Part shown: one piece after another, positions 26,138 through 35,938 of the stretch
Position numbering within the stretch: position 1 is the stretch's first letter
Layout of the letters: every line of letters begins with the position of its first letter
Assembly (NCBI RefSeq): GCF_001542855.1
Contig: NZ_LNBY01000015.1
Coordinates: 310,001-374,000, forward strand
Reading direction: 5' to 3'
DNA length: 64,000 nucleotides
DNA from: Erythrobacter sp. AP23
GTDB lineage: Bacteria; Pseudomonadota; Alphaproteobacteria; Sphingomonadales; Sphingomonadaceae
The notes under the pieces: generated by a model
The model's database searches: none
What the model was told of the DNA's origin: nothing
Seen by the model: the letters and a program-made list of their open reading frames with translations, nothing else
Program-made: the position numbers and the translations under genes

Positions 26138-28294
26138 ATGCCTTTCATGCGATACGCCGCGTGCCTATCTGCCGCAGCCCTGGCGCTGGCCGCGCCAACC
26201 CATGCCCAGACTTCCGAAGGGACCCAAGTGACACAGCCGACTTCGCCGCCGACTGCCGAGAAGCGCGACCACAGCTATTCGCATCACGGGATCACAATCG
26301 CCGATCCCTATCACTGGCTGAAGGACCAGTCCTATCCGACAATCGACGACGAGGATGTGCTCGATCACCTGAAAGCGGAGAACGCCTGGTTCGAAGCGCG
26401 GATGGAACCGCACCAGCCGCTGGTCGACGAATTGTTCGAAGAGATGAAGGCGCGGATCAAGGAGGACGATTCCACCGTACCGCAGCGCCGCGGCGACTGG
26501 CTCTACTGGTCCGAATTCGAAGAGGGTGCGGAGTATCGCAAATATTACCGCAAGCCGGTGGCCGGCGGCGATCCGGTACTGATCCTCGACGAGAACGAGC
26601 TAGCCAAGGACGTCGAATACTTCCGCCTGGGCGCCTTTTCGGTCTCGCAGAACGGGCGCTATCTCGCCTATTCGGCCGATACCAACGGGTCCGAACGCTT
26701 TACCGCGCGGATCAAGGATTTGCAGACCGGCGAGATGCTGCCCGACGAAATCCCGGGCACGCTGTCGGGGCTGGTGTGGGTGAAGGACGACACCGCGTTG
26801 GTCTATGGCACCGCCGACGACAATTGGCGCGTCCACGATGCGACGATGCATGTGCTGGGCACGCCGGTCAGCGAGGATGTCGAGCTCTATCGCGAAACGC
26901 TGGACGAGGGCTTCCGGGTCGGTAGCGGCCTCTCCGCGCAGGAAGACTGGCTGATCATCTCCACCGGCGACAACGAGACCAGCGAGGTCCGCCTTGTTCC
27001 CGCAGACGATCCGACTGCCGAGCCGATTCTGGTCAAGCCGCGCACCAAGGGCGTCGAATACGATGTCGACGTGCGCGACGGGACGCTGTGGGTCCATACA
27101 AACGACGATCATGTCAATTTCCGGCTGGCAACCGCCTCGCTCGAAGCGCCGGGCGAATGGACCACGCTGATCGCGGGATCGGACGAGTTTTACCTGACCG
27201 ATTTCGACCTGTTCAAGGACTTCTATGTCACCGAAGGGCGGCTGCGCGGGCTCGACCAGATCCAGCTGCGCTCCTACGCCGATCCCAACCTCGTCAAGCC
27301 TGTCGCCTTTGCCGAGGCGAGCTTCAATGCAGGGCTCGATAACAATCCCGAATACGATCAGGACAAGCTGCGCATTTCCTACGAGAGCATGGTCACTCCG
27401 GATTCGGTCTATGACTACGACGTCGCCAGCGGCGAGCTCGAACTGCTCAAGCAACAGGAGATACCGAGCGGCTACGATGCCGACCTCTATACCACCGAGC
27501 GGGTCGAGATCGCGGCGCGCGACGGGACCATGATCCCGGTCAGCCTGGTCATGCGCAAGGACCGGCCGAAGACCGGCCCGCTGCATCTCTATGCCTATGG
27601 CGCCTATGGCTATGCGGTTCCACCGGGCTTTTCCAGCACGCGCCTCAGCCTGGTCGATCGCGGCTTCGCCTATGCCATCGCGCATATTCGCGGCGGCGAC
27701 GATCTGGGGCGCAAATGGTACCTGCAGGGCAAGCTCAACGAGCGGACCAACACGTTCAACGATTTCGTCGACGCGGCGAAGGGTCTCGTTGCAAAGGGCT
27801 ATACCGAAAAGGGCAAGATCAGCATCTCGGGCGGTTCGGCGGGCGGCAGCCTGATGGGCGCGGTCGCCAACACCGATCCCGATCTGTGGGGCGCGGTGGT
27901 GGCGCATGTGCCCTTCGTCGACATCCTCAACACCATGCTCGACGAGGAACTGCCGCTGACGCCCGGCGAATGGCCCGAATGGGGCAATCCGGTGCTGTCG
28001 AAGCAGGCCTTCGCCTATATCCTGAGCTACAGCCCCTACGACCAGGTGGTGGCGCAGGACTATCCGCCGATGCTGGTGACCGCCGGGCTCAACGATCCGC
28101 GCGTGACCTATTGGGAACCCGCCAAATGGGTCGCCAAGCTGCGCGAATATAAGACCGACGACAACGAGCTGCTCCTGAAGACCAATATGGGCGCCGGGCA
28201 CGGCGGCAAGTCGGGCCGTTTCCAGTCGATCCGCGAAACGGCCGAGGAAGTCGCTTTCATCCTGTGGCAGCTGGGTTTTGGGGACGCGGATTGA
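26138..28294 (+). CDS. ptrB: oligopeptidase B (S9 prolyl oligopeptidase family)
   Basis: 718 residues. Signal peptide MPFMRYAACLSAAALALAAP ending in THAQ, so this copy is exported. A beta-propeller (about 40-430) is followed by the alpha/beta-hydrolase domain with the nucleophile in SGGSAGGSL, the aspartate in AGLNDPRV and the histidine in GAGHGGKSGRF, all typical of oligopeptidase B, which cleaves after Arg or Lys in short peptides. GGGGAGG precedes the start. Its stop overlaps the TTG start of the HAD hydrolase gene. Confidence 0.94.
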   Translation: MPFMRYAACLSAAALALAAPTHAQTSEGTQVTQPTSPPTAEKRDHSYSHHGITIADPYHWLKDQSYPTIDDEDVLDHLKAENAWFEARMEPHQPLVDELFEEMKARIKEDDSTVPQRRGDWLYWSEFEEGAEYRKYYRKPVAGGDPVLILDENELAKDVEYFRLGAFSVSQNGRYLAYSADTNGSERFTARIKDLQTGEMLPDEIPGTLSGLVWVKDDTALVYGTADDNWRVHDATMHVLGTPVSEDVELYRETLDEGFRVGSGLSAQEDWLIISTGDNETSEVRLVPADDPTAEPILVKPRTKGVEYDVDVRDGTLWVHTNDDHVNFRLATASLEAPGEWTTLIAGSDEFYLTDFDLFKDFYVTEGRLRGLDQIQLRSYADPNLVKPVAFAEASFNAGLDNNPEYDQDKLRISYESMVTPDSVYDYDVASGELELLKQQEIPSGYDADLYTTERVEIAARDGTMIPVSLVMRKDRPKTGPLHLYAYGAYGYAVPPGFSSTRLSLVDRGFAYAIAHIRGGDDLGRKWYLQGKLNERTNTFNDFVDAAKGLVAKGYTEKGKISISGGSAGGSLMGAVANTDPDLWGAVVAHVPFVDILNTMLDEELPLTPGEWPEWGNPVLSKQAFAYILSYSPYDQVVAQDYPPMLVTAGLNDPRVTYWEPAKWVAKLREYKTDDNELLLKTNMGAGHGGKSGRFQSIRETAEEVAFILWQLGFGDAD

Positions 28295-28902
28295 CCATCA
28301 GGAATGTCGTCTTCGATATTGGGAATGTCGTCGTCCCGTGGGACCCTCGGGGGATCGAGCGAAAGGCCTTCGGCAGCGAACGGGTCGACGACCCGGCCTT
28401 TAGGCCCGCATTGTCCGGCAATCCCATCTGGCTCGCGGTCAATCGCGGCGAGCACACGCTGGCGGATGCGAAAGCGCTTTACATCGCCGAGCTGGGCCTG
28501 ACCTCGGTCGAGGTCGACCGGCTGTACGATGTGCTGATGGACAGCATGGTGCTGCTCGAAGACACCCATGACCTGATGAAGGACCTGCAGGCGGCGGGCT
28601 ACCGCCTTTTCGCGATAACCGACAACGTGCACGAAATCGTAGCCCATCTGAAGGAGCGGCACGATTTCTGGCCGATGTTCGAAGCCGCGGCGGTTTCGGC
28701 GGAACTGGGCGTGCTGAAGCCCGATCCGAAAATGTACGATCACGTGATCGAGGCGGGTTCGCTGGATCCGGGCGAATGCCTGTTCTTCGATGACGTGCCG
28801 GCCAATGTCTCGGGCGCGGAGGCAGTGGGGATGGTCGCACGCCGTTTCACCGATGCGGAGCAGGCGCGGGCCGATCTCGCTTCACTGGGCGTGGCGTTCT
28901 AG
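28291..28902 (+). CDS. HAD-superfamily hydrolase, IA type
   Basis: 203 residues from a TTG start that overlaps the ptrB stop as TTGA. Motif I is FDIGNVVVPWDP, which has FDIGN in place of the usual DxD order seen in YihX/HAD-IA members; motif II lies in AITDN, motif III at the Lys of LGVLKPD, motif IV in FFDDVPANV. It is probably a phosphatase for small phosphorylated metabolites. The substrate is unknown. Confidence 0.9.
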   Translation: MTIRNVVFDIGNVVVPWDPRGIERKAFGSERVDDPAFRPALSGNPIWLAVNRGEHTLADAKALYIAELGLTSVEVDRLYDVLMDSMVLLEDTHDLMKDLQAAGYRLFAITDNVHEIVAHLKERHDFWPMFEAAAVSAELGVLKPDPKMYDHVIEAGSLDPGECLFFDDVPANVSGAEAVGMVARRFTDAEQARADLASLGVAF

Positions 28903-28911
28903 GCGGTCGGG

Positions 28912-29304
28912 ATGAAAACGCGATTCACCAAGCGCTTTACCGCCAGGGCCGAGCACATTGACGAGCTCGGCCACGTCAATAATGCGGTGTGGGTGCAGTG
29001 GATCCAGGACATGGCCACCGCGCATTGGGATGCGGTGGCCCGACCGGAGGATCGCGCGGCGTTCTTCTGGGTCGTGACCCGCCACGAGATCGACTATCGC
29101 GGCAACATCGATGCAGGCGAAAGCGTTACCGGCGAAACCTGGATCGAGGGGCCTGCGCGGGGCGCGACCTCGCTGCGCCGCGTCGATTTCCGCAACGATG
29201 CGGGCAAGGTCATCGTCGGCGCGGCGACCACCTGGGCGATGCTCGATCGCGCGTCGGGCCGGCTGGTCCGCGTCCGGCCCGAAGTGCTCGAACCCTTCGT
29301 CTAG
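28912..29304 (+). CDS. acyl-CoA thioesterase (4HBT, hot-dog fold)
   Basis: 130 residues. The hot-dog pattern TARAEHIDELGHVNNAVWVQW is characteristic of YbgC/FadM-type thioesterases, with the Asp replaced by Glu/Asp at the H-x-D position (EHIDELGHVNN). It hydrolyses acyl-CoA or acyl-ACP thioesters. It lies 9 bases after the HAD gene. The stop shares CTAG with the stop of the converging alanine dehydrogenase gene. Confidence 0.88.
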   Translation: MKTRFTKRFTARAEHIDELGHVNNAVWVQWIQDMATAHWDAVARPEDRAAFFWVVTRHEIDYRGNIDAGESVTGETWIEGPARGATSLRRVDFRNDAGKVIVGAATTWAMLDRASGRLVRVRPEVLEPFV

Positions 29305-30416
29305 GCGAGGATGTCCGCGACCGGGCGGTAATCGTAGCCCAGTTCGCTGGCGACCGCTTCATAGGTCACTTCGCCCTTGTGGACGTTGAGGCCTTCGGCG
29401 AGGTGCGGGTCGGTGGCGAGCGCGGCCTTCCAACCCATGCGGGCAATTCGGAGCGCATGCGGCAGGGTGACGTTGTTGAGCGCATAGGTGCTTGTGCGCG
29501 CCACCGCGCCGGGCATGTTGGCGACGCAGTAATGGACGATGTCGTCGACCACATAGGTCGGATCGGCATGCGTGGTCGGCTTGCTGGTTTCGAAGCAGCC
29601 GCCCTGGTCGATCGCGACATCGACCAGTACCGCTCCCTTCTGCATGTCGCCGAGCATGTCGCGGGTCACCAGCTTGGGTGCCGCCGCGCCGGGGATCAGC
29701 ACCGCACCGATGACGAGATCGGCGTTACACACGGCATCGTAGAGATTGGCGGCGTTGGAAAAGCGCGTGCTGGCGCGCGCTTCGAAATGCGTGCCGACCT
29801 TCTCCAGCACTTCGGGATCGCGGTCGAGGATGGTGACGTCCGCGCCGAGGCCGACCGCCATCTGCGCGGCGTTGAAGCCGACCACGCCGCCGCCGATGAC
29901 CACAACCTTGCCCGGCATCACGCCCGGCACCCCGCCGAGCAGCACACCGCGTCCGCCATGCGCCTTCTCGAGCGCGGTCGCGCCGGCCTGCACGCTCATG
30001 CGACCGGCGACCTGGCTCATCGGCTTCAAGAGCGGCAACTGGCCGCGCGGACCGGTGACGGTCTCGTAAGCGATGGCGGTGACGCCGCTGTCGACGAGGT
30101 CCTTGGTCTGCTCGGGATCGGGGGCGAGGTGCAGGTAAGTGTAGAGGATCTGTCCCTCGCGCAGCTTCTTGCGCTCGACCGCCTGCGGCTCCTTGACCTT
30201 CACCACCATCTCGCATTCGGCGAAGATCGCATCGGGTCCGTCGACGATCTTCGCCCCGGCAGCGACATATTGCTCGTCGGCGGCATCGATCCCGCAGCCC
30301 GCTTGCGTTTCGATCCATACCTCGTGACCCTGCATGACGAGCTCTTTCGCGCTCTCGGGCGTCAGGCCGACGCGGTATTCGTGATTCTTGATTTCCTTGG
30401 GGCTGCCGATGAGCAT
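29301..30416 (-). CDS. ald: alanine dehydrogenase
   Basis: 371 residues, the normal length. Start [18 protein letters not shown], catalytic lysine in VVKVKEP, catalytic histidine in LHLAPDP, the Rossmann loop [13 protein letters not shown], and [14 protein letters not shown] are the hallmarks of Ald. It interconverts alanine with pyruvate and ammonium using NAD. It stands alone; the next gene (DUF389) on the same strand ends 70 bases upstream. Confidence 0.97.
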   Translation of the reverse strand: MLIGSPKEIKNHEYRVGLTPESAKELVMQGHEVWIETQAGCGIDAADEQYVAAGAKIVDGPDAIFAECEMVVKVKEPQAVERKKLREGQILYTYLHLAPDPEQTKDLVDSGVTAIAYETVTGPRGQLPLLKPMSQVAGRMSVQAGATALEKAHGGRGVLLGGVPGVMPGKVVVIGGGVVGFNAAQMAVGLGADVTILDRDPEVLEKVGTHFEARASTRFSNAANLYDAVCNADLVIGAVLIPGAAAPKLVTRDMLGDMQKGAVLVDVAIDQGGCFETSKPTTHADPTYVVDDIVHYCVANMPGAVARTSTYALNNVTLPHALRIARMGWKAALATDPHLAEGLNVHKGEVTYEAVASELGYDYRPVADILA

Positions 30417-30486
30417 GGGGAGGACTCCTTATATGGGCGCGCCCGTTACAGCTGTAACCAAGCTGCGGCAAGCCTGCGAGGATGGT

Positions 30487-32064
30487 CTAGGGCGCGCTTG
30501 CCGTCGACCAGGCGGCGCTCACCGTGTCGCCTTGTCCCTCGGCACGCAGGTCGACGAATTTCGCATCTTCGCCGAGCCCTAGGCGTACGGCTTCCAGCGC
30601 GTCTTCGCTGCCGGTCAGCGTGATCCGCAGCCCGGTGCGCCGCGCGGCCCAGCCGACCAGCGCGAGGCGGATCGCATTTTCGGCATCCAGCCCTTCCTCG
30701 CCCAACGTCACATCGGGCAATTCGGCCAGCGGCGGACGCAATTCGACCGTCCAGCCGGGTACGGTGCGTTCGAGCCGGCGCTCTAGCTCGCGATAGCCTG
30801 ACAGCGTGAGCCCTTCGAGCGGCTGCGCCGCAGCCTGCGCACGCTTGTTTTCGCGGTCGAGCAGGACGTCGCCTCGTTCGACTCCGGCAATCAGCGCCAG
30901 GCTTCGTGCGAGCGCGGCGATCTGCCGTTCGCTGGCCTCGGCCGCTTCGCGCGCGCGGGCCTGCGCCAGCGCGGCCTGTTCGGCGGCGCCCGGATCGGTG
31001 CCGACCTGGAACTGGTCGATGTTGACTACCACCGCGCGGCCCAGCCGCTGCACCAGTCGCCGTGCGACCTCGGAGTCCGCATTGGGGTTGAACTCGGGCG
31101 TGAAGACGCTGGCTGTTATGGTCACCGGCTCGGTGTCCCAATTGACGACCGGCTGCTCGACGCGCGCGCGATCGGTGAAGGCCTCGGCGACCTCCTGGTT
31201 GATGATCCGCTGGCCGTTGGCTTCCCATGCGATGGTCCGCAGCGAAAAGCCCAGCGGCACCGCCATGGCGATGAACACCGCAAGGATGACGACCGATTCG
31301 ACCTTGCCCTGACGGTTGGTCACGCCCGACTCGAACCCGTAGAGCCGCGCCATGATCGCCGCGGTCAGACCGATGGTAACGAGGTTGGTGATGAACAGGC
31401 CCAGCGCCCCGGCGAAGACCGTCCAGTTGAATGTGGCGAGACCGAAGCCGACCACGGCAATCGGCGGCATCAAGGCGGTGGCGATGGCCACGCCGACGAT
31501 CGTGCCCTCGCGTCCGCGGATTACCGCATAGGAGCCTGCCAGTGCCGAGAACAACGCCACCAGCAGGTCGAACAGATTGGGCCGCGTGCGTGCGGCGATT
31601 TCCTCGGTCACCGTCTGGAGCGGAGAGAAGAAGACGATCAGCGCGCAGAAAAGGATGGCGAAGAGCGAGCCGGCAGCCAGCGCCTTGCCGCAACGCCGCA
31701 GCCAGTCGGCATCGCCGGTCGCCAGCGAAAAGCCCGTTCCGATGATCGGACTCATCAGTGGCGACAGCAGCATGGCGCCGATCACCACGGCGGGTGAGGA
31801 GAGCAGCAGGCCGAGGATGGCGATCCCGGCGCTCATCGCGGTCATGAAGATATAGCGACTGGTCAGCAGCGATTCGCCACGCACCCGCTCAATCGTGGCG
31901 ACGTGATCGAGGTCGGCGATGACCCCGTCGCGCCACCACATGCGGATTTCCGCGAGCGCACGCAGGAGAGTCCAGCGGCTGATCGGGCGCCGCTTGGATT
32001 GCTCGCTCCCCCCCGAAGCACCCGATGGGGCGGGAGTGGCGGAAGTCTCGGTCGCGGTAGGCAT
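30487..32064 (-). CDS. DUF389 / TIGR00341 family membrane protein
   Basis: 525 residues. The N-terminal part has about six to seven transmembrane segments (roughly 75-300), with family blocks SSPAVVIGAMLLSPLMSPI and IVGVAIATALMPPIAVVGFG. The C-terminal half is soluble, with coiled-coil-like Ala/Arg/Glu repeats at about 360-400. Function unknown; the membrane domain may be a channel or transporter. The start MPTATETS (32064) was preferred to a TTG at 32106 that lacks support. Confidence 0.85.
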   Translation of the reverse strand: MPTATETSATPAPSGASGGSEQSKRRPISRWTLLRALAEIRMWWRDGVIADLDHVATIERVRGESLLTSRYIFMTAMSAGIAILGLLLSSPAVVIGAMLLSPLMSPIIGTGFSLATGDADWLRRCGKALAAGSLFAILFCALIVFFSPLQTVTEEIAARTRPNLFDLLVALFSALAGSYAVIRGREGTIVGVAIATALMPPIAVVGFGLATFNWTVFAGALGLFITNLVTIGLTAAIMARLYGFESGVTNRQGKVESVVILAVFIAMAVPLGFSLRTIAWEANGQRIINQEVAEAFTDRARVEQPVVNWDTEPVTITASVFTPEFNPNADSEVARRLVQRLGRAVVVNIDQFQVGTDPGAAEQAALAQARAREAAEASERQIAALARSLALIAGVERGDVLLDRENKRAQAAAQPLEGLTLSGYRELERRLERTVPGWTVELRPPLAELPDVTLGEEGLDAENAIRLALVGWAARRTGLRITLTGSEDALEAVRLGLGEDAKFVDLRAEGQGDTVSAAWSTASAP

Positions 32065-32142
32065 TGCTGCGCGATTTAGCCGCAAGTCGAAAGGAAGTCG
32101 CGTCAAATCTGCGCGATACCTCGGCCGGTCGGCGCTGGCGGC

Positions 32143-34479
32143 CTAGATCGGATTGCCGTCCTGGTCGCGGAAGATTTCGCGGCGACCGACATGGTTGGCG
32201 GGGCCGACCAGACCTTCGGCCTCCATCCGCTCGATCCATTTGGCCGCTGTGTTGTACCCGACGCCCATCTGGCGTTGCAGCCAGCTGCCGCTCGCCTTCT
32301 GGTTCTCAATCACGATCTGGCACGCCTGGCGATACTTGCGCTCGTCGGGATTGTCGCTGGCGGTGAATTCGTCCTCGAAATTGAACCCACCGTCCTCGGG
32401 CTCCTCGGTGACCGCGTCGACATAGTCGGGCTTGCCCTGCGCGCGCCAGTGATCGGCGACGCGCTCGACTTCCTCGTCCGACACGAACGGGCCGTGCACG
32501 CGGATCATCGCGCCGGTGTTGGGCTTGTAGAGCATGTCGCCCTTGCCAAGCAGCTGTTCGGCGCCCTGTTCGCCCAGGATCGTGCGGCTGTCGATGCGGC
32601 TGGTCACCTTGAAGCTGATCCGCGTGGGCAGATTGGCCTTGATCACGCCGGTGATGACGTCGACCGAGGGGCGCTGCGTCGCCATGATCAGGTGGATACC
32701 TGCCGCGCGCGATTTCTGCGAAAGGCGCTGGATAAGGACCTCGATCTCCTTGCCCACGGTGACCATCAAATCGGCCAGCTCGTCGACGATCAGCACGATC
32801 AGCGGCAGCGGTTCGTAATCGAGCTGCTCTTCTTCGTAGAGCTCCTCGCCGGTTTCGGGATCGAAGCCGGTCTGCACGCGGCGGCCGAGCGGCTTGCCCT
32901 TTTCGATCGCCTTTTTCACCTTCTCGTTGAATCCCGCGATGTTGCGTGAGTTCACGCTACTCATCATGCGATAGCGCTTCTCCATCTCCTCGACCGCCCA
33001 TTTGAGCGCGCGCACCGACTTGTGCGGTTCGGTCACCACGGGGCTGAGCAGGTGCGGAATATCGTCGTAGCTCTTGAGTTCGAGCACTTTGGGATCGATC
33101 AGGATCAGGCGGCACTCGTCGGGAGTAAAGCGGTAGAGCAGCGACAGCAGGATGGCATTGAGCCCGACCGATTTACCGCTCCCGGTAGTGCCCGCGACGA
33201 GCAGGTGCGGCATGGCGGCGAGGTCGGCGACGATCGGTTCGCCCGCGATATCCTTGCCAAGGATCATCGGCAGGCTGCCCTTGTGGTCGACGAAGGCGGC
33301 CGAATTGGCGAGCTGCTTGTAGCTCACCATCTGGCGGTCGGCATTGGGCAGTTCGATCCCGATTACGGTCCGGCCGGGAATGGGTGAGACGCGTGCGGAG
33401 ATCGCGGACATATTGCGCGCGATATCCTCGGCCAGGCCGACCACGCGGCTGGCCTTGATGCCGGGCGCGGGTTCGAGCTCGTACATGGTCACCACCGGGC
33501 CGGCGCGAACGGCGGTGATCTCGCCCTTGACGTTGAAATCGTCGAGCACGTTTTCGAGCAGGCGCGCATTGCGTTCGAGCGCCATCTTGTCGAGCTTGGG
33601 CGCCGCGCTTTCCGGTGCATCGTCGAGCAGGTCGTGGCTCGGCAGCTGGAAGCTGGCGAACATGTCGCGCTGCTTGGCCTTGGCGGGTTTGGGCTGCGCG
33701 GGAGTCGGCGCGGGATCGGCGATCTCGGGCGCGCGGCGCGGCTCGCGTACTGGAACCGCGTCGGTATCGTCCTCATCCTCCACCAGTTGTTTGGCGCGCT
33801 TCTGCTTTTTCGGGGCGAGCGGCAGGTCGAGGTCCGGCAATTGCGCCCTGCGCCTGACGAAATCCGGAAGAGTGAGGAACTGTGCCCAGTCGATCGCGAA
33901 GACGCGCGTGATCAGTCCAATCCCTCCGCCCAGCGCCATCAGAGCGAGCGCCAGCACGATCCAGCCTGCGAATTCGCCGCCGAACCGGTCCGCGACGGCC
34001 TCGATCGAAAGACCGCCCAGCTGGCCGAACAACCCACCCAGGCCTGCGGGCAGGCTTCCGGTCGCCGGGTCGAACATGAGTGCGAGCACTGTGCCGAGCA
34101 GCACGATCGCGGCGAGCAGCATGGCGAAGGGCCCCCACCAGCGGCCGGGCGTTTCCTCCTCGTCCTCGCGCTCGACCCCGGTCCACAATCGGCGCGCGGA
34201 GATGTAGAGAAGCGGCAGCAGCAGAACCGCGGGCAGCCCGAGGAAATTGAGCGCTCGCTCGCTCGCCCAGGCGCCGCTGGCGCCCATCCAATTGCGAATG
34301 TCGTTGCCGCTGGCGGCGGTAGAAGGGCTGGCATCGGTCTGCGTGTAGCTCGCCAGCGAGAGCGTCAGGAAGATGAGCAGCGCGAACAGCAGCCCCGCGC
34401 CTGCCATATGCGTGGCGCGGCGGAAGGAGCGGCGGAATGCCGCGCGCCAATCGGGTGCTGCGCCTGCGCGCGAAGCCAT
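32143..34479 (-). CDS. ftsK: DNA translocase FtsK
   Basis: 778 residues. Four transmembrane helices occupy about 20-220; a Pro/Ala linker (about 235-290) is shorter than in E. coli FtsK. The motor domain has Walker A VAGTTGSGKSVGLNA and Walker B LIVLIVDELADL. The C-terminal gamma winged helix (about 710-778, KASGSWLQRQMGVGYN) reads oriented DNA motifs. It pumps chromosome termini at the septum. The start MASRAGAAP (34479) fits the short cytoplasmic N-terminus; the frame extends to 34581 without homology. Confidence 0.97.
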   Translation of the reverse strand: MASRAGAAPDWRAAFRRSFRRATHMAGAGLLFALLIFLTLSLASYTQTDASPSTAASGNDIRNWMGASGAWASERALNFLGLPAVLLLPLLYISARRLWTGVEREDEEETPGRWWGPFAMLLAAIVLLGTVLALMFDPATGSLPAGLGGLFGQLGGLSIEAVADRFGGEFAGWIVLALALMALGGGIGLITRVFAIDWAQFLTLPDFVRRRAQLPDLDLPLAPKKQKRAKQLVEDEDDTDAVPVREPRRAPEIADPAPTPAQPKPAKAKQRDMFASFQLPSHDLLDDAPESAAPKLDKMALERNARLLENVLDDFNVKGEITAVRAGPVVTMYELEPAPGIKASRVVGLAEDIARNMSAISARVSPIPGRTVIGIELPNADRQMVSYKQLANSAAFVDHKGSLPMILGKDIAGEPIVADLAAMPHLLVAGTTGSGKSVGLNAILLSLLYRFTPDECRLILIDPKVLELKSYDDIPHLLSPVVTEPHKSVRALKWAVEEMEKRYRMMSSVNSRNIAGFNEKVKKAIEKGKPLGRRVQTGFDPETGEELYEEEQLDYEPLPLIVLIVDELADLMVTVGKEIEVLIQRLSQKSRAAGIHLIMATQRPSVDVITGVIKANLPTRISFKVTSRIDSRTILGEQGAEQLLGKGDMLYKPNTGAMIRVHGPFVSDEEVERVADHWRAQGKPDYVDAVTEEPEDGGFNFEDEFTASDNPDERKYRQACQIVIENQKASGSWLQRQMGVGYNTAAKWIERMEAEGLVGPANHVGRREIFRDQDGNPI

Positions 34480-34593
34480 CTGTGTTCCCCTGAACCGTCG
34501 AGAGTGCGCAGTATGAATCCTCGGGGACTCCGAGGTCAAGCGGCGTCTGTTTCGGTTCGCCTCAAGCGCCGGCGTTCGCATCCGCTCGCTTGG

Positions 34594-35169
34594 CTATCCT
34601 CGCTCCTTGCAGTCGCTGCGGGCGGGCGGTCGCCCTTGCCTCCCTTCGGTCGGAGATGAACCGAGTCCGTCGATCGCGCCCCAGCGGGGCCAGTCGAGTT
34701 CGCGTGCCCGTTCATGCGTCATGCCGCCCAGTGCGATTACGGGCACTCGCGACTGCCGTGCGAGCGCGTGAAAGCGTTCAACGCCGAGCGTCGCGGCACC
34801 GGGATGCGATGCTGTCGGGAACACCGGCGAGAGAAAAATCGCATCGGGGTTGGCCTCGAGCGCTGCGTGCATTTCGTCGCCGTCATGTGCGGTGGCGAGA
34901 CGCAGGCCCGGGCCAAGGCGCTCCGGCGGGCCGTAGTGTCCGTCCGCGCCCCAGTCCTCGACACCCGACAGGATGACGGTGTGGCCGAGGCTGTGCGCCG
35001 TGGTTGCCAGTTCCTCGAACCGCGCGCGCCGTGCCTCGGGATCGAGGTGATAGTGGCGAAATACGAAGCCCGATCCTTCCGGCAATGCGCGCAGGGCCGT
35101 CTCCAGCAGCGCGTCGTTGCGCGCATCGCTGAGCAGCCACAGCAGGGGGAGGGACTGGTTTCGAGCCAC
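34594..35169 (-). CDS. thiamine phosphate synthase-like (ThiE/TenI) protein
   Basis: 191 residues from a GTG start. TIM-barrel blocks resemble ThiE/TenI: LLSDARN near the N-terminus, ILSGVEDWGADG, FLSPVFPTASHPG and VIALGGMTHERA. The classical ThiE phosphate and pyrophosphate residues are not all present, so it may be a TenI-like or degenerate member rather than a true synthase. An ATG at 35208 would overlap the divergent yggS gene; the GTG at 35169 avoids this. Confidence 0.75.
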   Translation of the reverse strand: MARNQSLPLLWLLSDARNDALLETALRALPEGSGFVFRHYHLDPEARRARFEELATTAHSLGHTVILSGVEDWGADGHYGPPERLGPGLRLATAHDGDEMHAALEANPDAIFLSPVFPTASHPGAATLGVERFHALARQSRVPVIALGGMTHERARELDWPRWGAIDGLGSSPTEGRQGRPPARSDCKERG

Positions 35170-35191
35170 ACACGCGCTATAGCGCGGCGCG

Positions 35192-35863
35192 ATGGAAAAG
35201 GCAGACACTCCGCTTCAGCAGGTGCGGGCGAACATCGCCAAGGCCTGCACGATCGCCCGCCGCGAGCCCGATGATGTCACGCTGATCGCGGTCAGCAAGA
35301 CGCATCCGGCGGAGACGATCGAACCGCTGCTGCGCCAAGGCCAGCGCCATTTCGGCGAGAATCGCGTGCAGGAAGCGCAGGGGAAATGGCCCGCGCTGCG
35401 CGAAGCCTATCCCGATGTGCACTTGCACCTGATCGGCCAGCTCCAGTCGAACAAGGCCGAGGATGCGGTAGCACTGTTCGACACGATCCACTCGCTCGAC
35501 CGCCCGAGCCTGGTCAAGGCGCTGGGCAAGGCGATGGACAAGCTGGACAAGCGCATACCGTGTTTCGTTCAGGTCGACGTGGGGGAGGAGGAACAGAAGG
35601 GTGGCTGTGCGGTGGCAGATCTGCCCAAGCTGCTCGACCGGGCGCGCGATGCGGATATCCCGGTTGCGGGCCTGATGTGCCTGCCGCCCTTCGAGATCGA
35701 GCCTGCCCCCTTCTTTGCCCTTCTCGACAAGCTGGCCCGCGACCACGGACTGGAGGGCCGCAGCATGGGCATGAGCGGCGATTACGAAACCGCGATCAAG
35801 CTCGGCGCGACACATGTGCGCGTGGGCACGGCGTTGTTCGGAGAACGCGGCAAACCCGCCTAG
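35192..35863 (+). CDS. YggS-family PLP homeostasis protein
   Basis: 223 residues. PLP lysine in LIAVSKTHPAE near residue 36, then HFGENRVQEAQ, HLIGQLQSNK and SMGMSGDYETAIKLGATHVRVG, all standard for the YggS/PROSC family. It binds pyridoxal phosphate in an alanine-racemase-like barrel and keeps the free pool in balance without a known catalytic reaction. It diverges from the ThiE-like gene with a very short spacer. Confidence 0.95.
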   Translation: MEKADTPLQQVRANIAKACTIARREPDDVTLIAVSKTHPAETIEPLLRQGQRHFGENRVQEAQGKWPALREAYPDVHLHLIGQLQSNKAEDAVALFDTIHSLDRPSLVKALGKAMDKLDKRIPCFVQVDVGEEEQKGGCAVADLPKLLDRARDADIPVAGLMCLPPFEIEPAPFFALLDKLARDHGLEGRSMGMSGDYETAIKLGATHVRVGTALFGERGKPA

Positions 35864-35870
35864 CGCTACC

Positions 35871-35929
35871 CTCAAGCAGCGAGGCGGTAGGGGGAGGAAA
35901 ACCCCCGCACTCAAGTAGCGAAGCGGTAG
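35871..35929. repeat. pair of 20-bp direct repeats with hairpin between
   Basis: CTCAAGCAGCGAGGCGGTAG (35871-35890) recurs with two changes at 35910-35929, a 39-base period. Between them GGGGG and CCCCC can form a 5-base-pair stem over a 7-base loop. The pair fills the short gap between the converging yggS and glnD genes. Only two units are present. Confidence 0.7.
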
Positions 35930-35938
35930 GACGACTAA

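Noticed and set aside
26600-28201. 533-residue frame on the minus strand
   Set aside because: Antisense to oligopeptidase B; no recognisable domain.
35871-35929. Possible CRISPR-like repeats
   Set aside because: Only two units with mismatches, a self-complementary spacer and no cas genes nearby.
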